Of a DNA stretch of 64,000 nt, positions 49,808-58,393 are shown one piece after another. The DNA lies in the NCBI RefSeq assembly GCF_900114035.1, contig NZ_FORP01000009.1:124001-188000 (forward strand), given 5' to 3'. Source of the stretch: Amycolatopsis sacchari (GTDB lineage Bacteria; Actinomycetota; Actinomycetes; Mycobacteriales; Pseudonocardiaceae). The notes below the pieces were generated by a model. That model was not told where the DNA came from. It made no database searches and was given only the letters and a program-made list of their open reading frames with translations. The translations under genes and the position numbers were made by a program. Positions within the stretch are counted from its first letter, which is position 1. Each line of letters opens with the position of its first letter.

Positions 49808-50647
49808 TCACGACACGTCAACCCATAGTTCGTCGGCCACCGCTTCGACGCGCAAACCAGCGCCAGTGAATCGTATTACGACACCTACGACTCTTTCTTC
49901 CGGGTTTTTGATCGGCGTCGTATCATGAATTCTTTGCCCTATCAAACCAGAGAAGGGAGGAGCAGCCGAAACATCGAATGCCGTCCATTTACCCGACGCC
50001 TCGATAAATTCTCGGTTCTCTACCGTCTGCTCGCCAGTGAATGGATCGCGCCACCGTCCCGTTTCCACTTTCAAATCTTCACCGTTCGCGGCAGCATCGA
50101 ACCATAGAACCGTGTCATCATCACACGTCAGTTCTAGCGGGCCGTTTTGATCCGTAATTTCGCCCTGAAAGACGTATAGGATACGACGCAGAAGTGTGAC
50201 ATTTTTGCCACGCAGATTGACCACTTCGCCACTGAGGTGTCGCATCCTTGATCCATCCGTTGCACATTCCGCCTCGCATGATTGTAACAAAGGAACCGAC
50301 AGCCTCGGTAAGGGCCACATCCTCATCTTTACGATAGAACCAGTAGTCGTAACCGCCACCGCGCTTCGGGTTCCAGGCGAACGGGGTATGTTGTAACGAG
50401 TGAACCAGTTGTAGACCGTGATTTCATCGGAATCGACCACCACTTTCGAATTCACTCCTACAACCCAAGCGAACCAGGCGGCGAAGCCCATGAAGACACT
50501 CGGACCGATGCTATCACTGAGGGAATTCGCGGCAGGGACAAGGATAATCAGCGCGAGCGCAGTAGCAAGTGTACCGGTGAATACAATCCAAGCAAGGCTG
50601 AATTGCGCACGATTACGCAGTACCGTGGATTTGCGAGCGTCTTTCAC
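49808..50647 (-). CDS. Hypothetical membrane protein, PH-like, of atypical composition
   Basis: A 279-residue frame starting with GTG 50647 after GGAAAGGGG. Two TM helices lie near residues 17-40 (SLAWIVFTGTLATALALIIL) and 48-66 (GPSVFMGFAAWFAWVVGV). They are followed by SKVVVDSDEITVYNWFTRYN, which resembles the start of a bacterial PH domain. The DNA is visibly AT-richer than everything around it, suggesting recent acquisition. Between about 50,390 and 50,240 another minus-strand frame (KRGGGYDYWFYRKDEDVALT) looks more protein-like than this one, so two compensating frameshifts may be present. Function unknown. Confidence 0.45.
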   Translation of the reverse strand: MKDARKSTVLRNRAQFSLAWIVFTGTLATALALIILVPAANSLSDSIGPSVFMGFAAWFAWVVGVNSKVVVDSDEITVYNWFTRYNIPRSPGTRSAVAVTTTGSIVKMRMWPLPRLSVPLLQSCEAECATDGSRMRHLSGEVVNLRGKNVTLLRRILYVFQGEITDQNGPLELTCDDDTVLWFDAAANGEDLKVETGRWRDPFTGEQTVENREFIEASGKWTAFDVSAAPPFSGLIGQRIHDTTPIKNPEERVVGVVIRFTGAGLRVEAVADELWVDVS

Positions 50648-50660
50648 CGTTCCCCTTTCC

Positions 50661-50880
50661 GCCAGCCTCACCCTCCCCGCCGGCGGCGAAGCAGTCAACG
50701 AGCCGATCCCCTTCCCCACCACCGGCGGCGGCAGCGGAAACCTGGTCGTCAGCCTGCACCTGCCCACCGCGGTCACCCTCACACCCGTCCACGCCAAGGC
50801 CGACACGGTCTACCCGGCGAACGGGAACTCCACCACGGACGCCGCCGGCGCCCCCGACCCGGGATGCGACGACCAGCGCA
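50661..50880 (+). pseudogene. Remnant of an SGNH/GDSL hydrolase gene
   Basis: In the frame containing base 50661 the sequence reads ASLTLPAGGEAVNEPIPFPT, then GNLVVSLHLPTAVTLTPVHA and TVYPANGNSTTDAAGA. This is the beta-rich middle part of actinomycete secreted SGNH hydrolases (the part before the GDS motif). No start, nucleophile motif or C-terminal catalytic DH is present. The composition is GC-rich again, unlike the adjacent 49808-50647 gene, which abuts it. I read it as a gene cut by the arrival of the foreign segment. Confidence 0.5.
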
Positions 50881-51244
50881 CCCGGGTCGACCGGCTCCCC
50901 GGCACCCAGGGCAGCAACCCGCCCGGCAGCGTCGTCAACATCAGCCGCTCAGGTCTTCCCGCCCAGGACGACAGGCCCCTGGCCGACGGCTCCGGCACCA
51001 CCGCCGCCGACGTCGCGGAGACTGTGGAGAATGAGGATTCCCTGGCGCGCTCGACAGAGGCGCGTCTGATCGGACAGGAGCCTCAGCCCAGCATGAACCG
51101 AGCACTCCGCACAACACTCGTGGAGGCTGCGGCACCGGTTTCACCGACGTCGACACCACACGCATTCTGACGGACGCAGTAAGCGACAATCCGGCCATGT
51201 GGCCCCCAGCAGCCCCGGAGAACCATCCACGACCCAGCGCAACG
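50881..51244. other. Gene-poor region between the hydrolase remnant and the tRNA
   Basis: About 360 bases with no gene that I can support. The open plus-strand frame continues from the hydrolase remnant to 51170 but shows no family pattern, and no ribosome site is present. It may be decayed coding DNA. Confidence 0.35.
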
Positions 51245-51283
51245 AAAAACCCTCCGACCAGCGCTAATGCGCCATCCGGAGGG
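51245..51283 (-). terminator. Rho-independent terminator of the tRNA-Ala gene
   Basis: On the minus strand CCCTCCG (51283-51277) and CGGAGGG (51256-51250) form a seven-base stem followed directly by TTTTT (51249-51245). It lies 12 bases after the 3' end of the tRNA. Confidence 0.8.
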
Positions 51284-51295
51284 CCTTGAAACCTG

Positions 51296-51368
51296 TGGAG
51301 CTAAGGGGACTCGAACCCCTGACCCCCTCACTGCCAGTGAGGTGCGCTACCAGCTGCGCCATAGCCCC
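51296..51368 (-). tRNA. tRNA-Ala, anticodon GGC
   Basis: The minus strand folds into a complete 73-base tRNA. The acceptor stem is GGGGCTA with TAGCTCC; the D arm contains GGCGCAGCTGGTAGCGCAC; the anticodon arm is CCTCACTGGCAGTGAGG with anticodon GGC, reading GCC alanine codons; the T arm contains GGTTCGAGTCC. CCA is not encoded. A terminator with T5 follows. tRNA genes are common integration sites, and the AT-richer, gene-poor patch to its left would fit a decayed insertion, though I found no second copy of the tRNA 3' end. Confidence 0.95.
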
Positions 51369-51468
51369 GTGCGGAGGTGAACCCCGCGTGGTGTGTGCCT
51401 ACAGTACCCGACCGCCGCCGGCGCCCCGCACGGGGGGTCCCGTTACAGACCCCCCGGCGCGGGAAGCG

Positions 51469-52245
51469 TCAGGACTGGGACACGAGGTCGGTGACCCAGC
51501 TGGGCTTGGACCAGTCGATCTGCGTGCCGTTGTGCAGGATCGTCGGGGTGCCCTGGAACGTCGGGTCGGCCGAGATCTTCGTCAGCGCGGCGTTCAGGGG
51601 CTGGTTGTACGTGCCGTTGTCGACGCACGTGGCGAACTCCGGCGCGGTGATGCCCAGGTCCTGCCCCAGTTTGACCAGCTGCGCGTTGTCGTACCCGCGC
51701 TGCCCCTCCTCGGGCTGGCTGGCGAACAGGCTGTCGTGGTAGGCGGTGAACTTGCCCTGGTCCGCGGCGCACAGGGCGGCGTTCGCGGACGCCAGCGAGT
51801 AGCCCGGCGGGTCGGAGCGGTTGTTGAGCAGCGGGATCATGTGGTAGGTGACCTGCAGTTTCCCGGCCTCGATCTGCTGCTCGATCTGCTGCCCGTAGGC
51901 CTTCTGCAGCTGCCCGCAGTACGGGCACAGGAAGTCGGCGTAGATGTCGATCTTCGCGGGGGCGTTGCCGAGGCCCGAGACGACCGTGGCGTCGTGGCGC
52001 TCGTTCGCCGTGTCCAGCGCCGCGTTCGCCGTCACCGGCGCGATCGACTGGCCCTCGGTCTGGTTCTTCGACGAGTTCGTCCAGATCACGCCACCGACGA
52101 CCAGCGCCGCGAGCACCACCACGGCGACGACCGCGACGATCGTCTTCCGGTTGCCGCCCGACGATCCGCGCGCCTGCGCCACCGCCCGCGCGCCGGCCGA
52201 CTGCGCCTGGCGGCGTTTGCGTGCGGACCGCTCCGCTCCACCCAC
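51469..52245 (-). CDS. Membrane-anchored DsbA/thioredoxin-fold protein
   Basis: A 258-residue protein with a basic cytoplasmic N-terminus, one TM helix (about 34-56) and an exported DsbA-like domain. The active site is C107-P-Y-C110 in YADFLCPYCGQL, the cis-Pro loop is QGTPTI, and an inserted helical region carries two further Cys (ALCAADQ, ATCVDN). It should catalyse disulfide formation or exchange outside the membrane. The GTG start lies five bases after the MauE-like gene's stop, so the two are an operon in which the membrane partner may reoxidise or reduce this protein. Confidence 0.9.
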   Translation of the reverse strand: MGGAERSARKRRQAQSAGARAVAQARGSSGGNRKTIVAVVAVVVLAALVVGGVIWTNSSKNQTEGQSIAPVTANAALDTANERHDATVVSGLGNAPAKIDIYADFLCPYCGQLQKAYGQQIEQQIEAGKLQVTYHMIPLLNNRSDPPGYSLASANAALCAADQGKFTAYHDSLFASQPEEGQRGYDNAQLVKLGQDLGITAPEFATCVDNGTYNQPLNAALTKISADPTFQGTPTILHNGTQIDWSKPSWVTDLVSQS

Positions 52246-52250
52246 TTGTT

Positions 52251-52763
52251 TCAGATCCTTTCTGCTTCTTGCACGGCCACCGGCCGCTCACGACCGGAAC
52301 GCAGCCAGCCGTCGACCGCGAGCCTCGTCCGCGACCGCACGATCAACCACCCCGCGAGCACGAGGAAGCCCACGTCACGCGCGATTTCCTGGGGGTACTG
52401 GGTCTGCCCCTGCGCCACCTGGCCACCGCCGCCGAAGCAGCCGCAGTCGATCGTCAGCCCGCGGGCCCACGACTGCGCCACCCCGCCGATGAACAGCACC
52501 AGCAGCACGGCCGAGCCGACCGCGGCGGCCCTGGTCAGCAGCCCGGCGAGCAGCAGCACGCCCAGCGCCAGCTCGAGCAGCGGCAACCCGGTCGCCACCG
52601 GGTGCAGCAGCCCGTCGGGCAGCAGCTCGTAGGCCTTCACCGCGAGGTACGTCTGCCCGGGGTCGGCGAACTTGATGGTCCCCGACACGAGCCACACCGC
52701 GGCCAGGCCGAGCCGCACCACGGTCCCGACGGTGTCGAGTACGGGTTGGGAAGGCCGGAACAC
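52251..52763 (-). CDS. MauE/DoxX-family membrane protein
   Basis: A 170-residue protein with four TM helices (about 12-32, 52-75, 78-100, 125-145). The signatures LGLAAVWLVSGTIKFADP and the periplasm-facing Cys pair in TIDCGCFGGGG belong to the MauE family, which passes reducing or oxidising equivalents for disulfide chemistry outside the cell. The GTG start is at 52763. It is directly upstream of the DsbA-like gene on the same strand and divergent from the binding-protein/hrpB operon. Confidence 0.88.
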   Translation of the reverse strand: MFRPSQPVLDTVGTVVRLGLAAVWLVSGTIKFADPGQTYLAVKAYELLPDGLLHPVATGLPLLELALGVLLLAGLLTRAAAVGSAVLLVLFIGGVAQSWARGLTIDCGCFGGGGQVAQGQTQYPQEIARDVGFLVLAGWLIVRSRTRLAVDGWLRSGRERPVAVQEAERI

Positions 52764-52832
52764 GCGCTTAGGCTATCGACACGTCCTGAGAAATTTGTGA
52801 GGTCACGCCGCGCGGGCGGGAAGGAGCAGCCG

Positions 52833-53651
52833 GTGCCGCTCGTTCGGGTGATCGCGGTCCTCCTGCTCCTGACCGGACTGGCGTCGTGCTCGTCGCCGGA
52901 TCCGAACACGCTGCTCGGCAAGGCCGACAGCGGGCACCTGACCATCGGCATCCGCTTCGACCAGCCAGGACTCGCCGAGCACACCCTCGACGGCCGGTTC
53001 GTGGGCTTCGACGTGGACGTCGCCGAGTTCGTCGCCGGGCAGCTCGGGGTCAAGCCCTCCGGCATCACCTGGCGGGAGACGACGTCCGCGACCAGGGAGA
53101 CCGACCTCACGTCCGGCACGGTGGACCTCGTCGTCGCCACGTACTCCATCACCGACAAGCGCAAGCAGCTCATCGCGTTCGCCGGCCCCTACTTCGAGAC
53201 CGGCCAGGACCTGCTGGTGCGCCGCTCCGACACCGCGATCACCGGCCCGGAGGCGCTCAACGGCCGCCGCCTGTGCTCCGTCACCGGCTCCACCCCCGCG
53301 CAGGAGGTGAAGGCCCGCTTCGCGCAGGCCGTGCAGCTGGTCGAGTACCCGCGCTACCCCGACTGCGTGACGGCGCTGCTCGCCGGGCAGGTCGACGCCG
53401 TGACCACGGACGGCGTGATCCTCGCCGGGTACGTGACGCAGAACCCCGAGCTGCTCAAGGTCGTCGGCAAACCGTTCTCGACCGAGCGCTACGGCATCGG
53501 CCTGCGCAAGGGCGACCCGCAGGGCCAGGCCGCCCTCGACGACGCGATCAAGAAGATGATCGACACCGGCCGCTGGGCGGACTCGCTGCGCGCCAACATC
53601 GGCCCCTCCGGCTACCCGCTGCCCGCCCCGCCCGCGGTGACCGAACGATGA
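52833..53651 (+). CDS. Glutamate-type ABC substrate-binding lipoprotein (SBP_bac_3)
   Basis: A 272-residue lipoprotein. The signal VRVIAVLLLLTGLASC ends in an LASC lipobox; the mature part has GIRFDQPGLAEHTLDGRFVG, GFDVDVAEFVAGQLG and DLVVATYSITDKRKQLIAFA, the family 3 pattern for polar amino acids, closest to glutamate/glutamine binders. The GTG at 52833 is preferred because AAGGAG lies six bases upstream; an in-frame GTG at 52797 would add an improbable N-terminus. No permease or ATPase is adjacent, so it is an orphan binder or serves a distant importer. Its stop overlaps the hrpB start (ATGA). Confidence 0.9.
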   Translation: MPLVRVIAVLLLLTGLASCSSPDPNTLLGKADSGHLTIGIRFDQPGLAEHTLDGRFVGFDVDVAEFVAGQLGVKPSGITWRETTSATRETDLTSGTVDLVVATYSITDKRKQLIAFAGPYFETGQDLLVRRSDTAITGPEALNGRRLCSVTGSTPAQEVKARFAQAVQLVEYPRYPDCVTALLAGQVDAVTTDGVILAGYVTQNPELLKVVGKPFSTERYGIGLRKGDPQGQAALDDAIKKMIDTGRWADSLRANIGPSGYPLPAPPAVTER

Positions 53652-56008
53652 AGCTGCCCGACCTGCCCGTCCGCGAGGTGCTGGGCGAGCTGCACGACGC
53701 ACTGTCCGCGCACGGCACGGCCGTGCTCGTCGCCCCGCCCGGCACCGGCAAGACGACCGTGGTCCCGCTCGCGCTCGCCGAACGCGCGACGGGCCGCATC
53801 GTGGTCGCCGAGCCGCGCCGTCTCGCCGCGCGGGCGGCTGCGAGCCGCATGGCGTCCCTGCTCGGCGAGGAGGTGGGCGAGACCGTCGGCTACTCCGTGC
53901 GCGGCGACCGCAAGGTCTCGGCCCGCACGCGGATCGAGGTCGTCACGTCCGGGCTGCTCGTGCGGCGGCTGCAGGGCGATCCCGAACTCCCCGGCGTCGA
54001 CACGGTGCTGCTGGACGAATGCCACGAACGCCACCTCGACGCCGACCTCCTGCTGGCGCTGCTGCTCGACGTCCGCGGCGGGCTGCGGGAGGACCTGCGC
54101 CTGCTCGCGACCTCCGCGACCGTCGCGTCCGGCCGCCTCGCGGAGCTGCTCGGAGACGCGCCCGTGATCACCGCGCACGCGCGGACGTTCCCCGTCGAAG
54201 TCCGCTACGTCCCGCCCGCGCGCAACGAGCGCGTCGAAGCCACCGTCGCCAGGGCCGTTCGCACCGCACTGTCCGAAGGGGACGGTGACGTGCTCGCGTT
54301 CCTGCCCGGTGCGGGGGAAATCGCGAGAACCACGGCACTGCTGAACGACCTCAACGTCCTGCCGCTGCACGGCAGGCTCTCCCCCGCCCGTCAGGACGCG
54401 GCCCTGCGCCCCGGTCCGGAACGGCGTGTCGTGCTCGCGACGGCCCTCGCGGAGTCGAGCCTGACCGTGCCCGGCGTGCGCGCGGTCGTGGACTCGGGGC
54501 TCGCCCGCGTACCGCGCGTGGACCACCGCCGCGGCCTGCCGGGACTGGCCACAGTGCGCGTTTCGGCGGCCGTCGCCGAGCAGCGCGCCGGACGCGCGGG
54601 CCGCGAAGCACCGGGGCGGGCGTACCGGTGCTGGGCGCAGTACGAGCAGGCGAGCCTCCCCGCGTACCCCGAGCCCGAGATCCGCACGGCCGACCTCAGC
54701 CGGCTCGCGCTCGAACTCGCCTGCTGGTCCACCCCGGACGGCGCGGGCCTGGCGTGGTGGGACCCGCCGCCGGAAGGACCACTCGACGCCGGCCAGGAGC
54801 TCCTGCGCACGCTGGGTGCGCTGGCGCACGGCAAGGTCACCGAGCGCGGCAGGCGGATGGCCGCGCTGGGCCTGCACCCCCGCCTCGCGCGGGCGCTGCT
54901 CGACGGCGCGGAGCAGGTCGGACCGCGCTCGGCCGCGGAGGTCGTCGCGCTGCTGGACGCCGGGGGCACGCTCACCGACGTCGAGGCCGAGTTGCGGAGG
55001 CTGCGGGACACGCGTGACGAGCGGTGGCGCGCCGAGGTCCGCCGCCTGTCGCGGCTCGTGCCCGCGGCGCCGGAAGCACCCGACCCCGCGCTGGTCGTCG
55101 CCCTCGCCCACCCCGAGCGGCTGGCGCGCCGCCGCGAACCGGGTTCTCCCGTGTACCTGATGGCCGGCGGCACGGCGGCCGAACTGCCGCGCGGCAGCGG
55201 CCTGGGCGACGGGGAATGGCTCGCCGTCGCCGAAGCGACGCGGGATCCGGGCCGCGCGCAGGGCGTCATCCGGCTCGCGGCGCACGCGGACGCCGAGCTG
55301 GCGGTCAGGGCCGCACCGAACCTGGTGTCCGAAGTGGACGAAGTGCGCTGGGACGGCGATGTCGTCGCCCGCCGGGTGCGCCGACTCGGCGCGATCGTGC
55401 TGAGCGAGAAGCCGTTGCGCGACCCGGACCCCGAGCTGGTCCGGCAGGCGCTCGCCGAGGGGCTGCGCAAGGAAGGGCTCGGGCTCCTGCGGTGGACGCC
55501 GGAAGCCGTGCGGCTGAGGGAAAGGCTCGCGTTCCTGCACCGCGTGCACGGGGAACCGTGGCCGGGCATGTCCGACGAAGACCTGCTCGCCGCAGCGGAG
55601 AACTGGCTCGGCACGGCCCGCCGCCGCGCCGACCTCGCGCGGATCGACACCGTGCAGGCGCTGCGGAACCTGCTGCCGTGGCCGGAGGCCGGACGACTCG
55701 ACGAACTCGCCCCCGACCGGCTCGAAGTGCCTACCGGCTCCCGGATCCGGGTCGACTACTCGACCGGAGAGCCGGTACTCGCGGTGAAACTGCAGGAGAC
55801 CTTCGGCTGGCTCGCCACGCCACGCGTCTCCGGGGTGCCGGTGGTGCTGCACCTGCTCTCCCCCGCCGGCCGTCCCGCCGCGGTCACCGGCGACCTGGAA
55901 TCCTTCTGGCGCAACGGTTATCCGTCGGTGCGGGCGGAGCTGCGCGGCCGCTACCCCAAGCACTCCTGGCCGCAGGACCCGCTCAGCGCGGCACCGACCC
56001 GCCGCTGA
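53648..56008 (+). CDS. hrpB: ATP-dependent helicase HrpB
   Basis: A 786-residue DEAH/RHA-type helicase of about the expected HrpB length. Motif I is APPGTGKTT (residues about 29-37), motif II LLDECHERH, motif III TSATVA, and motif VI QRAGRAGRE; the C-terminal HrpB domain ends in NGYPSVRAELRGRYPKHSWP, the family hallmark. It is an RNA helicase of uncertain cellular role in bacteria. It starts in the stop codon of the binding-protein gene. The 3' end overlaps the convergent ion-channel-like gene by 26 bases. Confidence 0.95.
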   Translation: MKLPDLPVREVLGELHDALSAHGTAVLVAPPGTGKTTVVPLALAERATGRIVVAEPRRLAARAAASRMASLLGEEVGETVGYSVRGDRKVSARTRIEVVTSGLLVRRLQGDPELPGVDTVLLDECHERHLDADLLLALLLDVRGGLREDLRLLATSATVASGRLAELLGDAPVITAHARTFPVEVRYVPPARNERVEATVARAVRTALSEGDGDVLAFLPGAGEIARTTALLNDLNVLPLHGRLSPARQDAALRPGPERRVVLATALAESSLTVPGVRAVVDSGLARVPRVDHRRGLPGLATVRVSAAVAEQRAGRAGREAPGRAYRCWAQYEQASLPAYPEPEIRTADLSRLALELACWSTPDGAGLAWWDPPPEGPLDAGQELLRTLGALAHGKVTERGRRMAALGLHPRLARALLDGAEQVGPRSAAEVVALLDAGGTLTDVEAELRRLRDTRDERWRAEVRRLSRLVPAAPEAPDPALVVALAHPERLARRREPGSPVYLMAGGTAAELPRGSGLGDGEWLAVAEATRDPGRAQGVIRLAAHADAELAVRAAPNLVSEVDEVRWDGDVVARRVRRLGAIVLSEKPLRDPDPELVRQALAEGLRKEGLGLLRWTPEAVRLRERLAFLHRVHGEPWPGMSDEDLLAAAENWLGTARRRADLARIDTVQALRNLLPWPEAGRLDELAPDRLEVPTGSRIRVDYSTGEPVLAVKLQETFGWLATPRVSGVPVVLHLLSPAGRPAAVTGDLESFWRNGYPSVRAELRGRYPKHSWPQDPLSAAPTRR

Positions 56009-56786
56009 CGTCCCCCAGCAGCGTGCGCTGCGGCACGGTGGGCAGCCGCTGCTCCAGCTCGTCGTCCTCGCGTTCGTGCAGGCCCAGCAACACGGCCTGG
56101 CGGATCTGCTCGCGGTTCTCCCGCACCACCTCGGCGAAGAAGACGTCGATGCGCGGGTCCACCAGCACCTCCAGGATCACGCGCATCGTCGTGTCGAGCA
56201 CGGTGCCGACGATCTCGTCGTGGAACGGCAGCCGCGACAGGCGCCCGGCCTGCCGGTCGGCCTTGAGCTTCTCGGTGATGATCGCGCGCAGCATCTCCTG
56301 GTGCTCCCCCAGCGACCGCGCGAGGTTCTCCGGGTAGTTGCCGGTCTCGACCACCTTGACCACCTCGTCCATGACCGCGACGGTGATCGGCTTCTTGATC
56401 GCCAGCACGATCGGCCGCGACAGCCGTTCCACGAGCCGCTGGGTGAACAGCTCGCCGAACGCCCTGTCCGCCGTGCGCGCGAGCCGCACCAGCACCACGA
56501 CCACCCGCAGCAGCCGGAACCCGCGCAGCGCCGGGTGGGCGATCGGGATCATGCCGAGCACCTCGTACCAGTTGCGCAGCGGGAACCGGCGGTCCCAGCG
56601 GGCGCGGCGCCAGCGCAGGAGGAACTCGACGAGGAAGATCCCGCAGATCGCCGTGTCGGCGACGAAGATCCAGTGCGCGACCTCGGCCGGGTGGGGGAAG
56701 AACGTGACGTAGGCGAGCAGCCCGACGGAAACGATCGCCAGCGCGAGCATGGCCAGGTCGAGCGGGCTCACCCTCCGAGAAGTCAT
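55983..56786 (-). CDS. Voltage-sensor/ion-transporter-like membrane protein
   Basis: A 267-residue protein. The N-terminal third has four hydrophobic segments (about 9-28, 38-57, 75-88, 90-105). The arginine-bearing stretch GFRLLRVVVVLVRLARTADR (about 88-107) resembles an S4 voltage-sensor helix. There is no pore-helix filter such as TVGYG. The C-terminal 150 residues are soluble and helical, rich in charged residues. Annotation pipelines call this family an ion transporter; without a pore it may be a voltage-sensor-only protein or a regulator. It converges on hrpB with an overlap of 26 bases. Confidence 0.7.
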   Translation of the reverse strand: MTSRRVSPLDLAMLALAIVSVGLLAYVTFFPHPAEVAHWIFVADTAICGIFLVEFLLRWRRARWDRRFPLRNWYEVLGMIPIAHPALRGFRLLRVVVVLVRLARTADRAFGELFTQRLVERLSRPIVLAIKKPITVAVMDEVVKVVETGNYPENLARSLGEHQEMLRAIITEKLKADRQAGRLSRLPFHDEIVGTVLDTTMRVILEVLVDPRIDVFFAEVVRENREQIRQAVLLGLHEREDDELEQRLPTVPQRTLLGDVSGGSVPR

Positions 56787-56812
56787 GTCCGCATTCTGGC
56801 CGAAGGCCCACT

Positions 56813-57526
56813 TCAGCGCGTCGTGACCGTGATCAGTTCCAGCACCTGCGGCCAGGACAGCGCGAAGGCCTCGGCGTTCGCCGGGTCGCCGTGCCACTGC
56901 CGGTTGCTGAACCCGTGCCCGGCCTGCGGGTAGACGTGCACGATGCTCGGCCCGGTTTCGCGGGACTGCAGCGCGGTCTGCAGGCGCTGGAAGCTCTCGT
57001 GGGGGACCAGTTCGTCCTGGCCGGGGTACAGCATCATCACGGGTGCCTTGATGCGCGCGGTGTGCTCGACGGCGTCGACGGTGTGGTTCGGGGCGGGGGT
57101 GCCGGGGACGGTGGGGTGGTAGGCGACGACGTTGGCGAGCCGGTCGTCGCGGCCACCGAGGATCAGGGCGAACCGGCCGCCGAGGCACCAGCCGATCACC
57201 CCGGCCCTGGTGCAGCCGAGTTCGCCGAGCAGGTGGTCGAGCAGGCGGCGCTGCTCGTCGAGGCAGGTCTCGTCATCGAGCCGCGTCATGCGCTCGTGCA
57301 GTTCCTCGGCGGGGGTGTCGTCGCTGCTCACGCCGTGCCACGGGTCCCAGGTCAGCGCGGTGAGACCGCGGCGCGCGAACTCGTCGGCCCAGTCCCGGAT
57401 CTGCTGCCCGATGCCGGTGATCATGGGCAGCAGGAGCATGCCGTGCGGGGAGCCGCCCGCGGGCCGGGCGAGGTAGGCGCGCAGGCCGCCGACGGTGACG
57501 TACTCGGTCTCGATGTGCACTGTCAT
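56813..57526 (-). CDS. Dienelactone hydrolase family protein
   Basis: A 237-residue alpha/beta hydrolase with a Cys nucleophile, C114 in GWCLGGRFAL, acid D in YPGQDELVPHE and His in AGHGFSNRQWH, the dienelactone hydrolase triad. The family opens lactones from chlorocatechol or related aromatic breakdown, but many members have other ester substrates. The ATG at 57526 is 34 bases from the divergent 68-residue gene. The ion-channel-like gene follows 26 bases after its stop on the same strand. Confidence 0.9.
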   Translation of the reverse strand: MTVHIETEYVTVGGLRAYLARPAGGSPHGMLLLPMITGIGQQIRDWADEFARRGLTALTWDPWHGVSSDDTPAEELHERMTRLDDETCLDEQRRLLDHLLGELGCTRAGVIGWCLGGRFALILGGRDDRLANVVAYHPTVPGTPAPNHTVDAVEHTARIKAPVMMLYPGQDELVPHESFQRLQTALQSRETGPSIVHVYPQAGHGFSNRQWHGDPANAEAFALSWPQVLELITVTTR

Positions 57527-57560
57527 GCGGGAAACCGTAGCGAGATGAGATGATCGGGAG

Positions 57561-57767
57561 ATGGACGACCGCACTCTCGCCGCGCAGCTCGGCAGCCTGC
57601 CGGAGGGCGTCGCGGCGCTGCCGGAGGCGCAGCAGGAGGACCTCGCGGAGGCGTTGCGGGCGGCGCGGCGGCGGCAGGCGAGAGCACTGGCGAAGGCCGG
57701 GGACGAGGCGCTGCGGTTCGTCCCGGCGCTGCTGCGGCCCGCGGTGCGCAAGGCCATGGGGCTGTAG
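57561..57767 (+). CDS. Small hypothetical protein, 68 aa
   Basis: A 68-residue alanine-, arginine- and leucine-rich helical protein (LAAQLGSLPEGVAALPEAQQ, FVPALLRPAVRKAMGL). GGGAG ends immediately before the ATG, too close for a normal ribosome site, so translation may be leaderless. The next gene starts directly after its stop (TAG then ATG), which couples the two. I recognise no family. Confidence 0.6.
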   Translation: MDDRTLAAQLGSLPEGVAALPEAQQEDLAEALRAARRRQARALAKAGDEALRFVPALLRPAVRKAMGL

Positions 57768-58364
57768 ATGAGCTCCGACGCGGAGATCCGGAAGCTGGCG
57801 CGCGTGCTCGGCGTGGCGCCGGAGCGGTTTTCCTACCTGCGGGACGTGCCCGCCGCCGACCTGCGGCTGCTGCGGGACCAGGTGACGAGCGTGTTGTTCG
57901 ACGCGCACCGCGGGGCGCTGGAGCGGATGGCGGGGGCGAGCAGGCTGCTGCCCACCCCCCTGCTGGCGCGCATGGCGGAAAGCGTTTTCGGGCCGGTGCT
58001 GTCGGCGCGCATCGCCGGTCTCGTCGAGGTCAGCCGCGGGGTGGACATCGCGAAGCGGCTGTCGCCCGGCTTCCTCGCGGACGTGGCGGCCGAGCTGGAC
58101 CCGCGCCGCGCGGCGGGGATCATCGCGGGTTTCCCGCCGCCGCTGGTGGTGGCGGTCGCACGGGAACTGGCGCGGCGGGAGGACTGGATCACCATCGCGC
58201 GCTTCGTGGACACCCTCCCGGAGACGGCGATCGTGGCCAGCCTGGGCGCGATCCCGGAGCACGCACTGCCCCGGGTCGCCGAGCTACTCGACGACCCGGC
58301 GCGGGTGCACTACCTCACCGACCTGAAAGCCACCCACGACAGCAGAGGCCGCAACAGCTCCTGA
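57768..58364 (+). CDS. Hypothetical helical-repeat protein, 198 aa
   Basis: A 198-residue soluble protein. The C-terminal half repeats a helical unit (LSPGFLADVAAELDPRRAAG, IIAGFPPPLVVAVARELARR, FVDTLPETAIVASLGAIPEH) similar to the MgtE N-terminal repeat, in which PP/LP turns separate helix pairs. No metal-channel part is present. It begins in the base after the preceding stop codon. The function is unknown; a scaffold or regulatory role is possible. Confidence 0.65.
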   Translation: MSSDAEIRKLARVLGVAPERFSYLRDVPAADLRLLRDQVTSVLFDAHRGALERMAGASRLLPTPLLARMAESVFGPVLSARIAGLVEVSRGVDIAKRLSPGFLADVAAELDPRRAAGIIAGFPPPLVVAVARELARREDWITIARFVDTLPETAIVASLGAIPEHALPRVAELLDDPARVHYLTDLKATHDSRGRNSS

Positions 58365-58393
58365 TCCGTGATGTTCGCGCGGCACCGCGTGGG

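Noticed and set aside
49686..49928. An 80-codon plus-strand frame beginning with GTG
   Set aside because: It becomes antisense to the AT-rich membrane gene and has no recognisable domain.
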